64,000 bases of DNA from Uranotaenia lowii (taxonomy: Eukaryota > Arthropoda > Insecta > Diptera > Culicidae). The translations under genes and the position numbers were made by a program. Position 1 is the first letter of the stretch. Every line of letters starts with the position of its first letter. A model generated the notes under the pieces. It ran no database searches. It had not been told where the DNA came from and worked only from the letters and a program-made list of their open reading frames with translations. The stretch is taken from positions 180,999,802 through 181,063,801 of the forward strand of contig NC_073693.1 of assembly GCF_029784155.1 (NCBI RefSeq), given 5' to 3'. Positions 1-11,598 of this stretch are shown piece after piece.

Positions 1-625
1 ATCAGGCAGAGTGTGCTGGCGGGTTAGCGTATCAAGTGAAACAGCACGTAGATCCACCGGCTGGATGCGGTCAAATGGCCTGGTGGCACTAATTTTTTTG
101 TGGTAAAAATAAAGCCGACCGGATAAAAATTCACGAATCCATCTTGTAAATACACCGCACAATCGTCTTTTTCTTTTTGAAATCAGAAATTCCATTCAAA
201 ACCGCTTCAAAATTTCATAAATTTTTGATTTTTTTTCATTCAGTCGATCCATGAACAAGCCTAAACCACCCTGAACAAAAACAACTCAGAATTCGTGAAA
301 ACCCCTACAACTCAGTTTTGAGTTATGCCGCTCTAATCAAAATTTGAGTTTTCCTAGTTTTGGCGAATTTTGAATTGTTTTCCTTCAAATCTGAGTCAAG
401 GAGAATTAGAGTGTACACTTTGATCATTGGAATAATTGGAAAAACAGCCGTCTTTTTTCTCTGTGCAGATAGTTTTTAGAAATGTCGTTGGTGAATTGGT
501 TATGGTTTATATGTAATTGTATAGAAATAGGAAGCACGTGCACTGTCACTTTGACTTTGAACTTCCATAACTTTTTACTCCGATGATATTTTTTATCCAA
601 TTTTCTGCGCTAGATAGATTAACTA
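1..625. other. Window start, no gene recognised
   Basis: The first 90 bases are less AT-rich than what follows but show no open frame that could be assigned. The rest is AT-rich. Confidence 0.45.
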
Positions 626-1000
626 CTACACTAAGCTTAGCTAACTTGACTACTCATATCCATCTTAAATCATTGAATTTGAGGTGCTTTAAAATTTCAG
701 ATAATATTATTAATAGACTTTGTTCAACTTACACACTTCAAATTCCATGATCGCTGGCGTGGCTATGCAGAACAAGTTCTACCTCGCCAATGGTTGCTAC
801 TTTGTGATTGATCGAAGCCATCTGTTTTGTGCAAGGGCCAAAATAATGGTGCTTGGGACTAGCAGTTCATTCACAATGCACAAAACTCATGCTCTCCCTT
901 TGAAAATGATCAATATCGACGCCGGCCACGTCCTAGTAGTCAATGAGGAATGAAGGAAGGATTGTTAGTAGGATACTTCATAGGATCAAATAACAACCTT
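626..1000 (-). mobile_element. Non-LTR retroposon 3' region, GCTTA-tailed, copy 1
   Basis: Read on the minus strand it ends in an AAGCTAAGCTTAG tail near 630. The block around 745-945 (ATCGCTGGCGTGGCT, CGCCAATGGTTGCTAC, GCCGGCCACGTCCTAG) matches, on the opposite strand, the sequence at 31260-31460. The 77-codon ORF at 720 is part of this 3' region and is not conserved as coding in the other copy. Confidence 0.6.
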
Positions 1001-1854
1001 TTGTCCCTTTGTAATCCAAATATTAAATTTGAAAAATTCAGAGACAAAGGTAAGTCAATATCTCCAAATATAGCAACCGTCCATACGTCTGCGAATCTAT
1101 ATTTAAATACCCAAAGAAAGGGTAGTGTTAGTAGGGGGAAGGTTATAGATCAGGATCCATTTTGGTGAATATTGGTGCGATCGAGTTTTCCTACACCACA
1201 TATGCTCCTAGATTTTCTTAAGGAAACTCTTTTTTCTACCTTTCAGGTAGTGATAACAAGTTTGAAAATAAAATAAAAAATCTGTTTAAATATTCTTTTA
1301 ACTAACTTGTTTTCCTAATTCTTGTTCGTGATACACTAAATGTGTTTTCAAAAACGACCCTTTGAAGATACCTCTATCAAACTTCGAAGAATATTTATAA
1401 CTAGCTGATCCCATACGAACTCCGTTTCGCTTTCCAGTTGGAATATGTCATGAAAAGTTTGTATGAAAGTCAATTGCCAACCATTTTTCAGATGCACTTC
1501 CGAATTCATTGTTGAGCAATAATTCTGTCTTCTGCTATTAAATTTGAAATCAGGAATCAATTGACTGTGCCAAAAAAACACCGTGTATAAATTTCGACTC
1601 GATCTTTGCATAACAACGCTATTATTGCCCAAAACTCCTTTCTGTGGCTTCTTACAATCTTTGATATCTGAAGTCAATTTTTTCTTCCCTCAAAACCCCT
1701 GTGTGCCAATTTTAAAAGCAATTAATTCATTGCATAATAACTTCAACATTGCTAAAATCAGTGAAAAATTAATAAATATGGATGACTTCTTTCGTCGACA
1801 TCCGGCGAAACATTTGACATCTGAAATCGATTGCCCGCCCCCACTCAGAGGAAA

Positions 1855-3296
1855 TCTTATATATAAAAATGGAGGCGCTATCTTTGTGATAACATCACGT
1901 ATGAACGGGCGGTCGGAATGAAGTGAAACTTGGTATCCGAGGGTTTTTGGGGCCAGAGATGGTTTGTATAATAGTTTCAAGAATCTCACTATTTATAGAA
2001 GGGGGGCTCCCATACAAAATCAAATTGAAACGGGACATAACTTGAACAATTTAAATGCGATTTTCATAAAAATTGGTTCACGAGATCGAAAAGACACAAG
2101 AAGTTGATTCATTATGCAGACTGCAATTGCTCGCTTTTAAAACGTGGGGCTCCCTTAAAAAAATGTGAAAAAATTTGAAAAAATATATACAACCCATACA
2201 ATTCACATGGGATATTCATGAAATTGTGTACACATGCATGTTTTGATGTGGAAAAACAATCTATTTTACTAAATAACACATCCTACCTTTAAAACCAGAG
2301 GCTCCCATACAAAATCAACGTGACTTATAACATAACTTAAACAATTGCCAAGCGATTTTGCTTAAACGAGTCAGGCAGCCATGTTTTGACAGTAAAATAT
2401 GATTTATTGTAATAACCCCCCCCCCCCCCCATTTTTGAACTAAAGGTGAGAGGAGGGGAGAGAATCTTATATATAAAAATGGAGGCATTTTCTTTGTAAC
2501 AACATCACGTATGAATGGTCGGTCGGAATGAAGTGAAATTTGGTATCCGAGGGTTTTTTGGGTCAGAGATGGTTTATATAATAGTTTCGAGAATCTCACT
2601 TTTGATGAAAAGGGGGTCCCCATACAAAATTATCTCTTCACATCTTATATATAAAAATGGAGGCGTTTTCTTTGTAACAACATCACGTATGAATGGTCGG
2701 TCGAAATGAAGTGAAATTTGGTATCCGAGGGTTTTTTGGGTCAGAGATGGTTTGTATAATAGTTTCAAGAATCTCACTTTTTATGAAAGGGGGGTCCCCA
2801 TACAAAATTATCTCTTCACATCTTATATATAAAAATGGAGGCGTTTTCTTTGTAACAACATCACGTTTGAATGGTCGGTCGAAATGAAGTGAAATTTGGT
2901 ATCCGAGGGTTTTTTGGGTCAGAGATGGTTTGTATAATAGTTTCAAGAATCTCACTTTTTATGAAAGGGGGGTCCCCATACAAAATTATCTCTTCACATC
3001 TTATATATAAAAATGGAGGCGTTTTCTTTGTAACAACATCACGTATGAATGGTCGGTCGAAATGAAGGGAAATGTGGTATCCGAGGGTTTTTTTGGGTCA
3101 GAGATGGTTTGTATAATAGTTTCAAGAATCTCACTTTTTATGGAAGGTGGTCCCAATACAAATTCAACTTTATTTGTTACGATTTCCATAAGAATCTATT
3201 CGTGAGCACGGTGCAGTTAAGGACGTGTAGATGAAATTAAACATTTATTACGATTTATACTTAAGAAGGTAAAACGAAGTTTACCGGGTCAGCTAG
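1855..3296 (+). mobile_element. Helitron D (non-autonomous), carrying a 178-bp tandem array
   Basis: A 1442-bp element starting TCTTATATATAAAAATGG and ending CGGGTCAGCTAG, with a perfect 6-bp hairpin GGTAAA-ACGAAG-TTTACC 11 nt before the end. Copy B of the host Helitron supplies the empty site at 10900/10901 (GGAAA|TCTTATT), showing insertion between A and T without target duplication. It landed inside the terminal repeat of the CACTCAG element. Unit starts resembling its own 5' end recur at 2465, 2643, 2821 and 2999. Confidence 0.9.
2465..3180 (+). repeat. Four 178-bp tandem repeats of the Helitron 5' end
   Basis: Units start at 2465, 2643, 2821 and 2999, each opening with TCTTATATATAAAAATGG (the Helitron 5' terminus), spaced exactly 178 bp, with only scattered differences. 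A C16 run lies just upstream near 2417-2432. Near-identical 64-codon open frames at 2515, 2693, 2871 and 3049 are a by-product of this periodicity. Confidence 0.92.
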
Positions 3297-3555
3297 TCTT
3301 ATTATAAATTTCATAAGATACATCTTATGAACCACTTTTTTGCGTCCAAACTAATTTTTCATAAGAGTCTTATGAAATTCTTTCAATTTTCATACGATGT
3401 TCTTATGAAAAATAGAAGAAACGGCATTGTGAAAAGATGATGAACACATTCATTCATAGCATCAGTTTTTTTCATCATCTAACAGTACGAAGCAATCGCC
3501 AGTTCATAGTTATTATAGTTTTCCTTCAATGTTAAATGTTATTGTTATCTCCGGA

Positions 3556-3769
3556 ATGGTAAGTTCGATTTGATGTTTTTGGTGTGAACGTTGAATATTT
3601 AGTAAACTAAAATACATTATTTGTTTACTTTTCAGCAAGCTGATCGGCAAAAAACGAAAGGTCGAGGATTAAGATGCGGCAAAAAAAAACTTTGATGGAG
3701 CCGTCTGTTAATGCGCTGCTGATGGTGACAGTGAAGGATTTAATTTTAAACGAATTTGGCAAACAATAA
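3556..3769 (+). pseudogene. Gene-like core of the CACTCAG element (one-codon first exon, intron, short ORF)
   Basis: CCGGAATG|GTAAGT opens a 77-bp intron (3559-3635) ending TTTACTTTTCAG. Exon 2 reads ADRQKTKGRG in this copy. Removing one A from the A6 run would give ADRQKRKVED then a stop, which is what the copy at 25522-26115 encodes directly. Past that stop the frame can be followed (DAAK...TLMEPSVNALLMVTVKD) to a TAA overlapping AATAAA at 3765, with one extra A in the A9 run. The layout looks like a compact gene captured or carried by the element. No protein family is recognised. The frame is broken here, so it is called a pseudogene. Confidence 0.4.
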
Positions 3770-4950
3770 AGTGAATGTTTTCAGCATGAAATATCGAGAA
3801 TTTTTCTTATTAGAAAGTGATTTACTGTTTCCATAAGAATCTCTTATGAAAAGCAACAACCTCTCATTGAAGTAGGCGTTCATCTTCAGAATTCATTCGC
3901 GTCATAAGACAATCTTATGAATTTCATTAATTTTTCTTATGGCGCCACTTCATAAGAGAATCTCATGGCATACATAATAGTATTTTTCTGAGTGCCTGAA
4001 AACTATCGTGTGAAATTTTTTATCCCAATCCGACTTTTAACAACGACGATAATGCAAAAATATTGAATGGTTAATTTGGACAACCCCCTTTGCCGGGCCC
4101 TTACACTTAATTTAATACCTGAAATCGATTGCTAGTCCCTCAAAACTCTCGTGTACCAAATTTCATTCAAATCCGGTGTATAATAACGACAATATCGCAA
4201 AAAAAATGAATGCCATGTGAATGGTCAAGTGTCTTTAATAAAAAAAAAAAGTGAATAGTTAATATGGACGACCCCTTAGGCCGGCCCCTGACTTTAATTT
4301 GGATAAGTGAATTCAATTGTTTGTCCCAAATAACACCTTTGTGCCAATTTTCAACCCAATCCGATGTATAAAAACAGCAAGATGACTAAGATATTGAAAA
4401 CTTAATATAGAAAAACATCATTTCTTAGGAAGCTTGAATAGATTTGGCCTAATAGTTTTATCTTCAAAAGATTAAACTGCTTTTTTATCTTTTCCATCCC
4501 TTATCTAATGAAAATATCTGTTGAAGATTATCTCACTTTTCAATATGGATGATTTCTCACTTTGCATGTTTTCAATTGCATGTGTGTGTTTTTTTCGCTT
4601 TTCAATTTCGCACTGTTTGATTTAGTTTACCTTAAATGTTGGAAGTTCCACTAATAGCTTTTTGAAGTTATTGAAAACAAATCATTTAGAAAACATCATT
4701 TCTATATTATGAAAAAGATTTTTTTTTAGTTTTGTTTTTTTCATGGGCACAAACATCCCATTAATAGATGGTAGAATCGACCATGCACATTGGTCATCAA
4801 TGATAACTCAAAAGTTAGAAATTGATCAGTGAAATCGAATTGGATAAAACTCAAAACCTCAAATTTTATTATCTTATCAATTTTCTAATCTCCCATCAAA
4901 ATTCCAATTGAAGCATTAAAATCGCAGCCTTGAACTTATAAACTCTGAAT

Positions 4951-5521
4951 CAGCGGTGTTTAAACTCGCCTCGGAAAGAATCATTCGGCTGATTTTTTCC
5001 GAGTTTAACTTGTTGTGTGCAGATTGATTTTATCTTCGTTCCAATCATGACGTGATTGCACACAAAACGAAGAGAACAGTTCCGAGTTGATGTTTTCCCC
5101 TCCTCGCAGGAATAAAATCACACCAATGAAACAACAGAACGAAGCTTACCGTACACGAATGCTCACGAGCGATCGTTGCCCGACGGACCGAGTTAACATT
5201 CCTCGCACCCTTCTCTCGCTCGTTTCCCGTTCCCTTGTATCTATCACTTTTAGCCACGCCCCCATGCGTTGTCCGATTGATGTGTTCGGCTGCCGAACGA
5301 AAACGATTTTTTCTTTAATTCGCTGAACTGTTCGTTTGCTTCGCTGATGTTTCTCCCCCGATTGCTGTTTACTCCTGCCGAGTTTACCCGAAGCTTACTT
5401 CCTGATGCTTTCCGAGTTGAACTTTAGATAGCATCATTGCAGATTGAGTTTAACGAAATAAAATCGTGCTGCAAAGAAGGGCAAAGTGCGAGTATGTAGA
5501 CTCGCGATTTTAACATCTCTG
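4951..5521. mobile_element. hAT-like non-autonomous element with 8-bp target duplication
   Basis: A 571-bp insertion flanked by CTCTGAAT (4943-4950 and 5522-5529); the intact site exists in Helitron copy B near 12565. Ends are imperfect inverted repeats CAGCGGTGTTTAAACTCGC and CAGAGATGTTAAAATCGC, matching the hAT CAG-start pattern. CCGAGTT recurs at about 5000, 5082, 5189, 5380 and 5411, as expected of subterminal binding sites. It is richer in GC than its surroundings and encodes no transposase. Confidence 0.88.
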
Positions 5522-6426
5522 CTCTGAATCTAAAATTTTTTTCTTTCTCTATAAGGAATTCCAAAAATATAAAAATGGTTGACCTTCAAAGCCCCCCATC
5601 AGCGGTAGAGAGCACTTTGAAAGCCACTACTGTTCTAGTCAATATTTTCCTAACAGGCGAGTTGTATTTTTCAATCAAAATGTAGGCTTATAATTGTATC
5701 CAAATATCTCGTACCGGTAGCATGTGCTTTGAACAGTAGAAGGTACAAAAAACACGCGCCAAAATTTTCACTTTCAAATTTTTAATGCTCAGCAAGCTTC
5801 GATTTGCTATCCAGTACATGTGAGCTCTGGATGGTCGTTTCTAATAGCCTGCCTTTGGTGATGGTGAAAATAATCCCGCCAACGAAACGAACGGAAACGA
5901 AAGTCGGTTCAAAAAATGGGTGCCATGACTTTCGGTTCGGGGGAATAAAACCGTTGTTGTATGGACGACCGCCTTCAAAAGGGGTCATCCGAAAATTTAA
6001 AAACATTTTTCATCATTCCTGGTCCTAATGAGCACCCATGCCAAATTTCAGCTCTCTAGCTCTTAAGGCAGCTGAGCCTATTGAAGACAAACATACAAAC
6101 AAACAAACGGAAATTACTTTTTATATATATAGATGACATTTTTAAAATATTAAAGTTTTGTTAATGGGTGAAGTGATTCTTCTTATTATTCCTTTCAGTT
6201 TTTTATTTGGTATGTGGGCTGTGAAAACTGAATAAGATCGTTTCTAGAAACTCATCAGTGCAATTCAACTCTTTGCTTCATATTCTTTATGAAAAATGTA
6301 TCTCCTCTAGACATAGTTTTTTTACCGTTAAAATGATTTATCATTTATAAACATCCGTATAATGATTATCAATAATATGATAAAATTATTAATTATATAT
6401 GAAAGTTTGAATTATCTATATATATA

Positions 6427-7338
6427 GGGGAGAGTGGGGTATCGTGGGCCATGGGGAAACGTGGGCCACTTTTAATATCTCAGATGTGTGTTGAGATAAA
6501 AATCTCAAACCAATTGTCATCGTCGTCGCTTTGCGTGAGCATATGTTCCTATATGTTGTTGACTGAAATTGGTATCATATGCTTCTTTTATTTATCAAGC
6601 TAAAAAAAGTTAGAAAAATTTGCTTACATAATTAAAAAAACACCCGCTAATTTCATCGATGGGGAACCTAAAGTGCATAACAAAAATATGCTCATACGCT
6701 TATGATCTTAGTTTTGTCATGATCTTTCACATGGAAAAGGAATTTTTGATGAAACTTCAATAAGTCACACAAACGCAACCAATTGGCAAATCATACCTTG
6801 TGGGGAATCGTGGGCCACACATCTTGATTCACCTATATTTTTATGATTTTATACACATTCAGAACTGAAAATACGTTTTACCTATCTGTAAAGTTTTCTT
6901 ATGCCAAATGAAGAGTTATGAAAAATATTTTGTCCATCCCATATAAGAAATTTTGCCAAAACGTTCGCGAGCCAGATTTTGGAATCTATGCGATCATACA
7001 CAGCTCTCTTTTTTATTTCATCATCTGAAATTGCTTTAAAATAACGAAATGAATTAGGAAATCACAGTTTTGGGTCAACTCATAAACTTTGCATGTTATT
7101 TGGTCAATTTGGATTTGGTGGCCCACGATTCCCCACCATTTTTCAAAATTAAAAAAATATTGCTTTTTTTCAAAAAGTCAGAATTTGGGCAAAATAACTT
7201 TTTAAAAATTTTAAAAAAATACCTTATGATACCTTGAAAATATAGAAAACCATACCATTTTTTATAATCATTTTATCTTTTATAATAAAGAAGTTATGGA
7301 ACATCGTAAAAAAGTGGCCCATGATTCCCCACTCTCCC
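6427..7338. mobile_element. TIR element with GGGGAGAGTGGGG ends
   Basis: 912 bp, from GGGGAGAGTGGGGTATCGTG to an inverted end in CATGATTCCCCACTCTCCC. The TGGGGAATCGTGGGCCAC motif recurs inside in both directions near 6800 and 7118. Flanks share ATATATA, consistent with a target duplication, but the site is low-complexity so its length is uncertain. No ORF of note. Confidence 0.72.
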
Positions 7339-7751
7339 ATATATAAATAGATGTCTGTCTGTCTGTCAGTCTGTCTGTTCTCTATAGACTCGAAAACTAC
7401 TGAACCGATTTGCGTGAAACTTGGCAGGTGGGGGTATTGGAGGCAGGGAAAGGTTCCTATTATAGTTTGAGACCCCTCCCTCTCTCATGAAGGTGGAGAC
7501 CTACCAAACAAAAGACATTTTTTCGCATAACTCGAGAACCAATCAAGTAAATGGTATCAAATTTGGCATGGGGTGGTATTTGGGATCGAGGAATATTTCT
7601 AGGAATATAAGGTACCCCTCCCTCCTCTCAGTGAGGTGATAGGAAGGTAGGAGGGGGCTACCTTACAATTTTTCATATAACTTGAAAACTAATCGAGATA
7701 TTGGAACCAAATTTGTCATGGGAAGGTATTTGTATACGAAAAATATTTCTA

Positions 7752-8445
7752 CACTCAGGCAAATTCTTATTATAATTTTTATAAGAACCGTCTTATGAAC
7801 CGCTTTTTAGAGTGCAAAATTGGTTTTCATAAGAGTCTTATGAAATTCTTTCTATTTTCATAAGAAGTTCTTATGAAAAACACAAGAAGCGGCATTTTGA
7901 AAAATAATGAACACATTCACTCCATTAGTCTGTTTTTCATCGTCATACAAAGGACTCACTAGTTGTGGAGTTAGAAGTTTTTGTTATAGTTAAATGTGAT
8001 TTCGATCTTCTAAATGGTAAGTTTGAGTAGGAAATCATTTTTTGTGAACGTTGAAAACATTTATTTACTCAAGTACTTTTTTTGTTTACTTTTCAGCATG
8101 CTGACCACCGTCTAAAATAATTTTATTAATGGACCGGTTGCTACCGAATAACTTTATTGGTACCGAGTGTGATGTGCTGCCGATAGTGATATAATTTGAA
8201 ATAAGTCGGCCGAATAATAAAATTAAAGTTTTAAACATCAAATTTCTTGAATTATTTTCACCAAACATGACATTTCCTGTTTCCATAAGACCCCCTTATG
8301 AAAAGCGAAAATTTCTTATTGGAGTAGGTGTTCATTTCAGAATTCATTCGCGTCATAAGACAATCTTATGAATTTCATTAAATTTTCTTATGGCGCCACT
8401 TCATAAGAGAATCTTATGGCATATATAAGAGTATTTTTCTGAGTG
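7752..8445. mobile_element. CACTCAG TIR element flanked by TA
   Basis: 694 bp from CACTCAGGCAAATTC to TTTTTCTGAGTG, flanked by TA at 7750-7751 and 8446-8447. This is the copy with clean termini and gives the target-site signature (TA, Tc1/mariner type). The centre keeps the gene-like layout: ATG at 8014-8016, GTAAGT donor at 8017, TTTACTTTTCAG acceptor ending 8096, and an AATAAA-like signal near 8216. The exon 2 frame is lost after seven codons. Confidence 0.85.
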
Positions 8446-8498
8446 TATGATTATTTAGGACGCCTCCCTTTTTCCAGTGAGGCAAAAATTAGTTTATA

Positions 8499-10446
8499 CT
8501 AGCAGATTTTACCCGGCCTTGCTCGGATTCACATAAAATATAAATCGAAATGAGTTGTTTGACTTTTTGAAATTTTGAAAGCTTTTTGTTCATCATCATA
8601 ACAAATTGACCATGTTTGGCTATGTGAGCTTTGTAATTTTGTTAGTCTTCGTAAAGTTTTAATTGGGATTATTAGCTAAGTTTATCGTTTTCATATTATT
8701 GAATAACTAATAGTTTTTAGGTTTGCTAATAGAAATTTGAAATAATTTCCCTTGATTGCTTATCCATTCTATCACGAAAAACATTTCAATCTAAGGTTGC
8801 CAGGTTGCCCGGATTTATCCGGATTTGCTAGAACATTTGAATCAAAATTTGAGGTAAGTCTGGTCTGGCCCGGTTTCCTGGATTTTGTTGCAAAAAGCCC
8901 GAATTTTACCCGGATCTATTCACAACATTTTTAAAACGTAACATAAAGGAGATTTTATAATTATTATAATTTTTCATTTTTACGTTCAAAAAGAAGTTTT
9001 AAATGGCAAGTTTTAGAAATAATCATGATTCGTGTTTGGAAGCGATATACAATTTTAAATCTGCTGAGGTGGTTTGTTGAAAAAAATATTGCAAGTATAT
9101 TTTTCGCTATTTTTACTGAATAATTCCGCGGTTTTGACCATGTATGCCCGGATATTGCAAGGATATCGGTTTGAACATTTTGAAATCAAATTCTAGATTT
9201 GGCCAGGTTTTTCGATAAAATAGGCTGGATTTGTCCGATCCCGATACCGCAATTCTGGCAAGCTTATTTTACACCCCCCATTTTTTAGGAAGCTTGAATT
9301 GAATTACCATTTTTTTACCAAATGATAACTTTTTTTCTCTTTTCCATGGGTTATCTATTGAAAATCCCATGTATTAAGCTTGTAGACAAATGTTAACGAC
9401 CTTTTTCAAGATCCCCCCGTAGAATGGAATACCCATTTAAGTTTTATTTTGTACTTGGAAATTTCTAAATAGATTACCGCTAAAACCTTAGAAAAGACTT
9501 CCTCTGCATGTTTTCAATGTGCTTTTTAAGTTTTCTTATAATTGGATGGTAGAATCGAACACATCGATGATCAATAATAATTTAAAATTTAAAAATTTAC
9601 AAATGAAATTGAATTGTACAAATCTAAAAACTTCAGATTAAATAACTAAAAGTCCCGTGCGTTGGATTTGGTTTTAATTTTTTGCATAAAATTAACGTTT
9701 AATTGTCTAATTCCTTTTGTAAATTTGATTCCTACACGGCAATCAAAGTGTTGAGATCGCAGCATTGAACTTACAACCCTCAGTTTTATTATTTGTTTCC
9801 CTATGAGGAGTTCCGAAAGTATGCAAATGGATGGTTCCTAAAAGCTGGAACATTAGTTTTCAGTCCAAATTGTTATTCAACTGAAGAAGTCAATTCATAT
9901 TGAACATGAATTAATGTATTCATACTTTACACACTTCATATTCTAGTAGATTCTCAACCACTGTTCTTCTCAATGTATTTCTAACAGGCTAGTAGTTCTT
10001 TTTATCCTAAATGAAGGCTTATTATTGCAATCAAATGCCTCGTACCGGTACCACGTGCTTTGAACAGTAGAAGGAAAAAACACCCGCCAAAATTTCTCCT
10101 TCCAAATTTTTTATGCTCAGCAAGCTTTGATTTGTTTTCCAGTACACGTGAATTTTGGATCGTCGTTTCTAATGCCCATGGTGATGGTGAAAACAATCCT
10201 GCCAAAGGAAACGAAAATCAGTTGACAAATGGGTGCCATGACTTTTGATTCGTGTGAATAAAACCGAAAATTGTATGGGAGGGTCCTTTTTCTTAGGTGG
10301 GAGTGGCTCAAAACTATTACTAAAACCTTACGCTGGTCCAACTACATCTCTGTACCAAATTTCACGCTGATCGGTTAAGCGGTGTGGATTTGTATAAGGT
10401 GCATACAAACAAACATATATGGTCCAACTCATCTTTATATAGTAGA
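8499..10446 (-). mobile_element. Helitron F (non-autonomous)
   Basis: On the minus strand it starts TCTACTATATAAAGATG at 10446 and ends CTGCTAG at 8499; host A8498 precedes it. The right half (about 9290-10330) resembles the interior of copies A and B (AGGAAGCTTGAAT, CGTACCGGTA.CACGTGC motifs). A separate element with GGTTGCCAGGTTGCCC at 8790 and an inverted CTGGCAAGCTTA near 9262 lies inside. Helitron B starts at the very next base. Confidence 0.75.
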
Positions 10447-10887
10447 CTAGCTGATCCCATACGAACTCCGTTTCGCTTTCCAGTTGGAATATGTCATGAA
10501 AAGTTTGTATGAAAGTCAATTGCCAACCATTTTTCAGATGCACTTCCGAATTCATTGTTGAGCAATAATTCTGTCTTCTGCTATTGAATTTGAAATCAGG
10601 AATCAATTGACTGTGCCAAAAAAACACCGTGTATAAATTTCGACTCGATCTTTGCATAACAACGCTATTATTGCCCAAAACTCCTTTCTGTGGCTTCTTA
10701 CAATCTTTGATATCTGAAGTCAATTTTTTCTTCCCTCAAAACCCCTGTGTGCCAATTTTAAAAGCAATTAATTCATTGCATAATAACTTCAACATTGCTA
10801 AAATCAGTGAAAAATTAATAAATATGGATGACTTCTTTCGTCGACATCCGGCGAAACATTTGACATCTGAAATCGATTGCCCGCCCC

Positions 10888-11598
10888 CACTCAGAGGAAA
10901 TCTTATTATAAATTTCATAAGATACATCTTATGAACCACTTTTTTGCGTCCAAACTAATTTTTCATAAGAGTCTTATGAAATTCTTTCAATTTTCATACG
11001 ATGTTCTAATGAAAAATAGAAGAAACGGCATTGTGAAAAAATGATGAACACATTCATTCATAGCATCAGTTTTTTTCATCATCTAACAGTACGAAGCAAT
11101 CGCCAGTTCATAGTTATTATAGTTTTCCTTCAATGTTAAATGTTATTGTTATCTCCGGAATGGTAAGTTCGATTTGATGTTTTTGGTGTGAACGTTGAAT
11201 ATTTAGTAAACTAAAATACATTATTTGTTTACTTTTCAGCAAGCTGATCGGCAAAAAACGAAAGGTCGAGGATTAAGATGCGGCAAAAAAAAACTTTGAT
11301 GGAGCCGTCTGTTAATGCGCTGCTGATGGTGACAGTGAAGGATTTAATTTTAAACGAATTTGGCAAACAATAAAGTGAATGTTTTCAGCATGAAATATCG
11401 AGAATTTTTCTTATTAGAAAGTGATTTACTGTTTCCATAAGAATCTCTTATGAAAAGCAACAACCTCTCATTGAAGTAGGCGTTCATCTTCAGAATTCAT
11501 TCGCGTCATAAGACAATCTTATGAATTTCATTAATTTTTCTTATGGCGCCACTTCATAAGAGAATCTCATGGCATACATAATAGTATTTTTCTGAGTG
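10888..11598. mobile_element. CACTCAG TIR element, intact copy inside Helitron B
   Basis: 711 bp, near-identical to the copy in Helitron A. The gene-like core has ATG at 11160-11162, a GTAAGT donor at 11163, an acceptor ending 11239, exon 2 from 11240, and AATAAA near 11369. The same A-run length errors are present as in the A copy, so the two copies descend from one already-broken parent. Confidence 0.82.

Larger units (their letters stand above)
1842..3994. mobile_element. CACTCAG TIR element, copy in Helitron A
   Basis: Starts CACTCAGAGGAAA (1842-1854), is interrupted by Helitron D, resumes at 3297 and ends ATTTTTCTGAGTG at 3994. Own length is 711 bp, the same as copy B. The interior is rich in TTCATAAGA/TCTTATGAA palindromic motifs near both ends, typical of transposase-binding subterminal repeats. 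The centre is gene-like (see 3556-3765). Flanks are CC rather than TA, so the target duplication may have been lost after capture by the Helitron. Confidence 0.8.
1401..6133 (-). mobile_element. Helitron A (non-autonomous), with three nested or captured elements
   Basis: Read on the minus strand it starts TCTATATATATAAAAAG (6133 downward) and ends in CAGCTAG at 1401, between host A1400 and T6134. It is nearly identical to copy B (10447-16378). It holds a CACTCAG element (1842-3994) that is also in copy B and so travelled with the Helitron. It also holds two insertions absent from B: Helitron D (1855-3296) and a hAT-like element (4951-5521). Relative to B it lacks 23 bp near 4548. No replication initiator or helicase is encoded. 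The short ORFs within are frame shadows. Confidence 0.85.
6415..8498 (+). mobile_element. Helitron G remnant
   Basis: The 5' end TCTATATATATA at 6415 is separated from its continuation (AATAGATGTCTGTCTG, 7346) by a TIR element at 6427-7338. The family interior follows (ATAGACTCG, then AAATTTGGCATGG motifs), then a CACTCAG element at 7752-8445. No 3' terminus is visible because Helitron F begins at 8499; sequence after 16378 may be its continuation. Confidence 0.65.

Noticed and set aside
1348..1921. Overlapping ORFs on both strands, also seen near 10328-10939
   Set aside because: They are duplicated because Helitrons A and B are duplicates. No domain, and composition does not suggest coding.
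2515..3065. Repeated 64-codon ORFs as a gene family
   Set aside because: They recur every 178 bp because the DNA is tandemly repeated; opposite-strand frames are equally open.
3636..3680. KRKVED in the CACTCAG mini-ORF as a viral-type nuclear localisation signal
   Set aside because: Short basic run, likely coincidental; nothing else viral is nearby.
5087..5326. 79-codon ORF in the hAT-like element as a gene
   Set aside because: Opposite strand is also open (5045-5257), no domain, and the segment consists of repeated CCGAGTT-type motifs.
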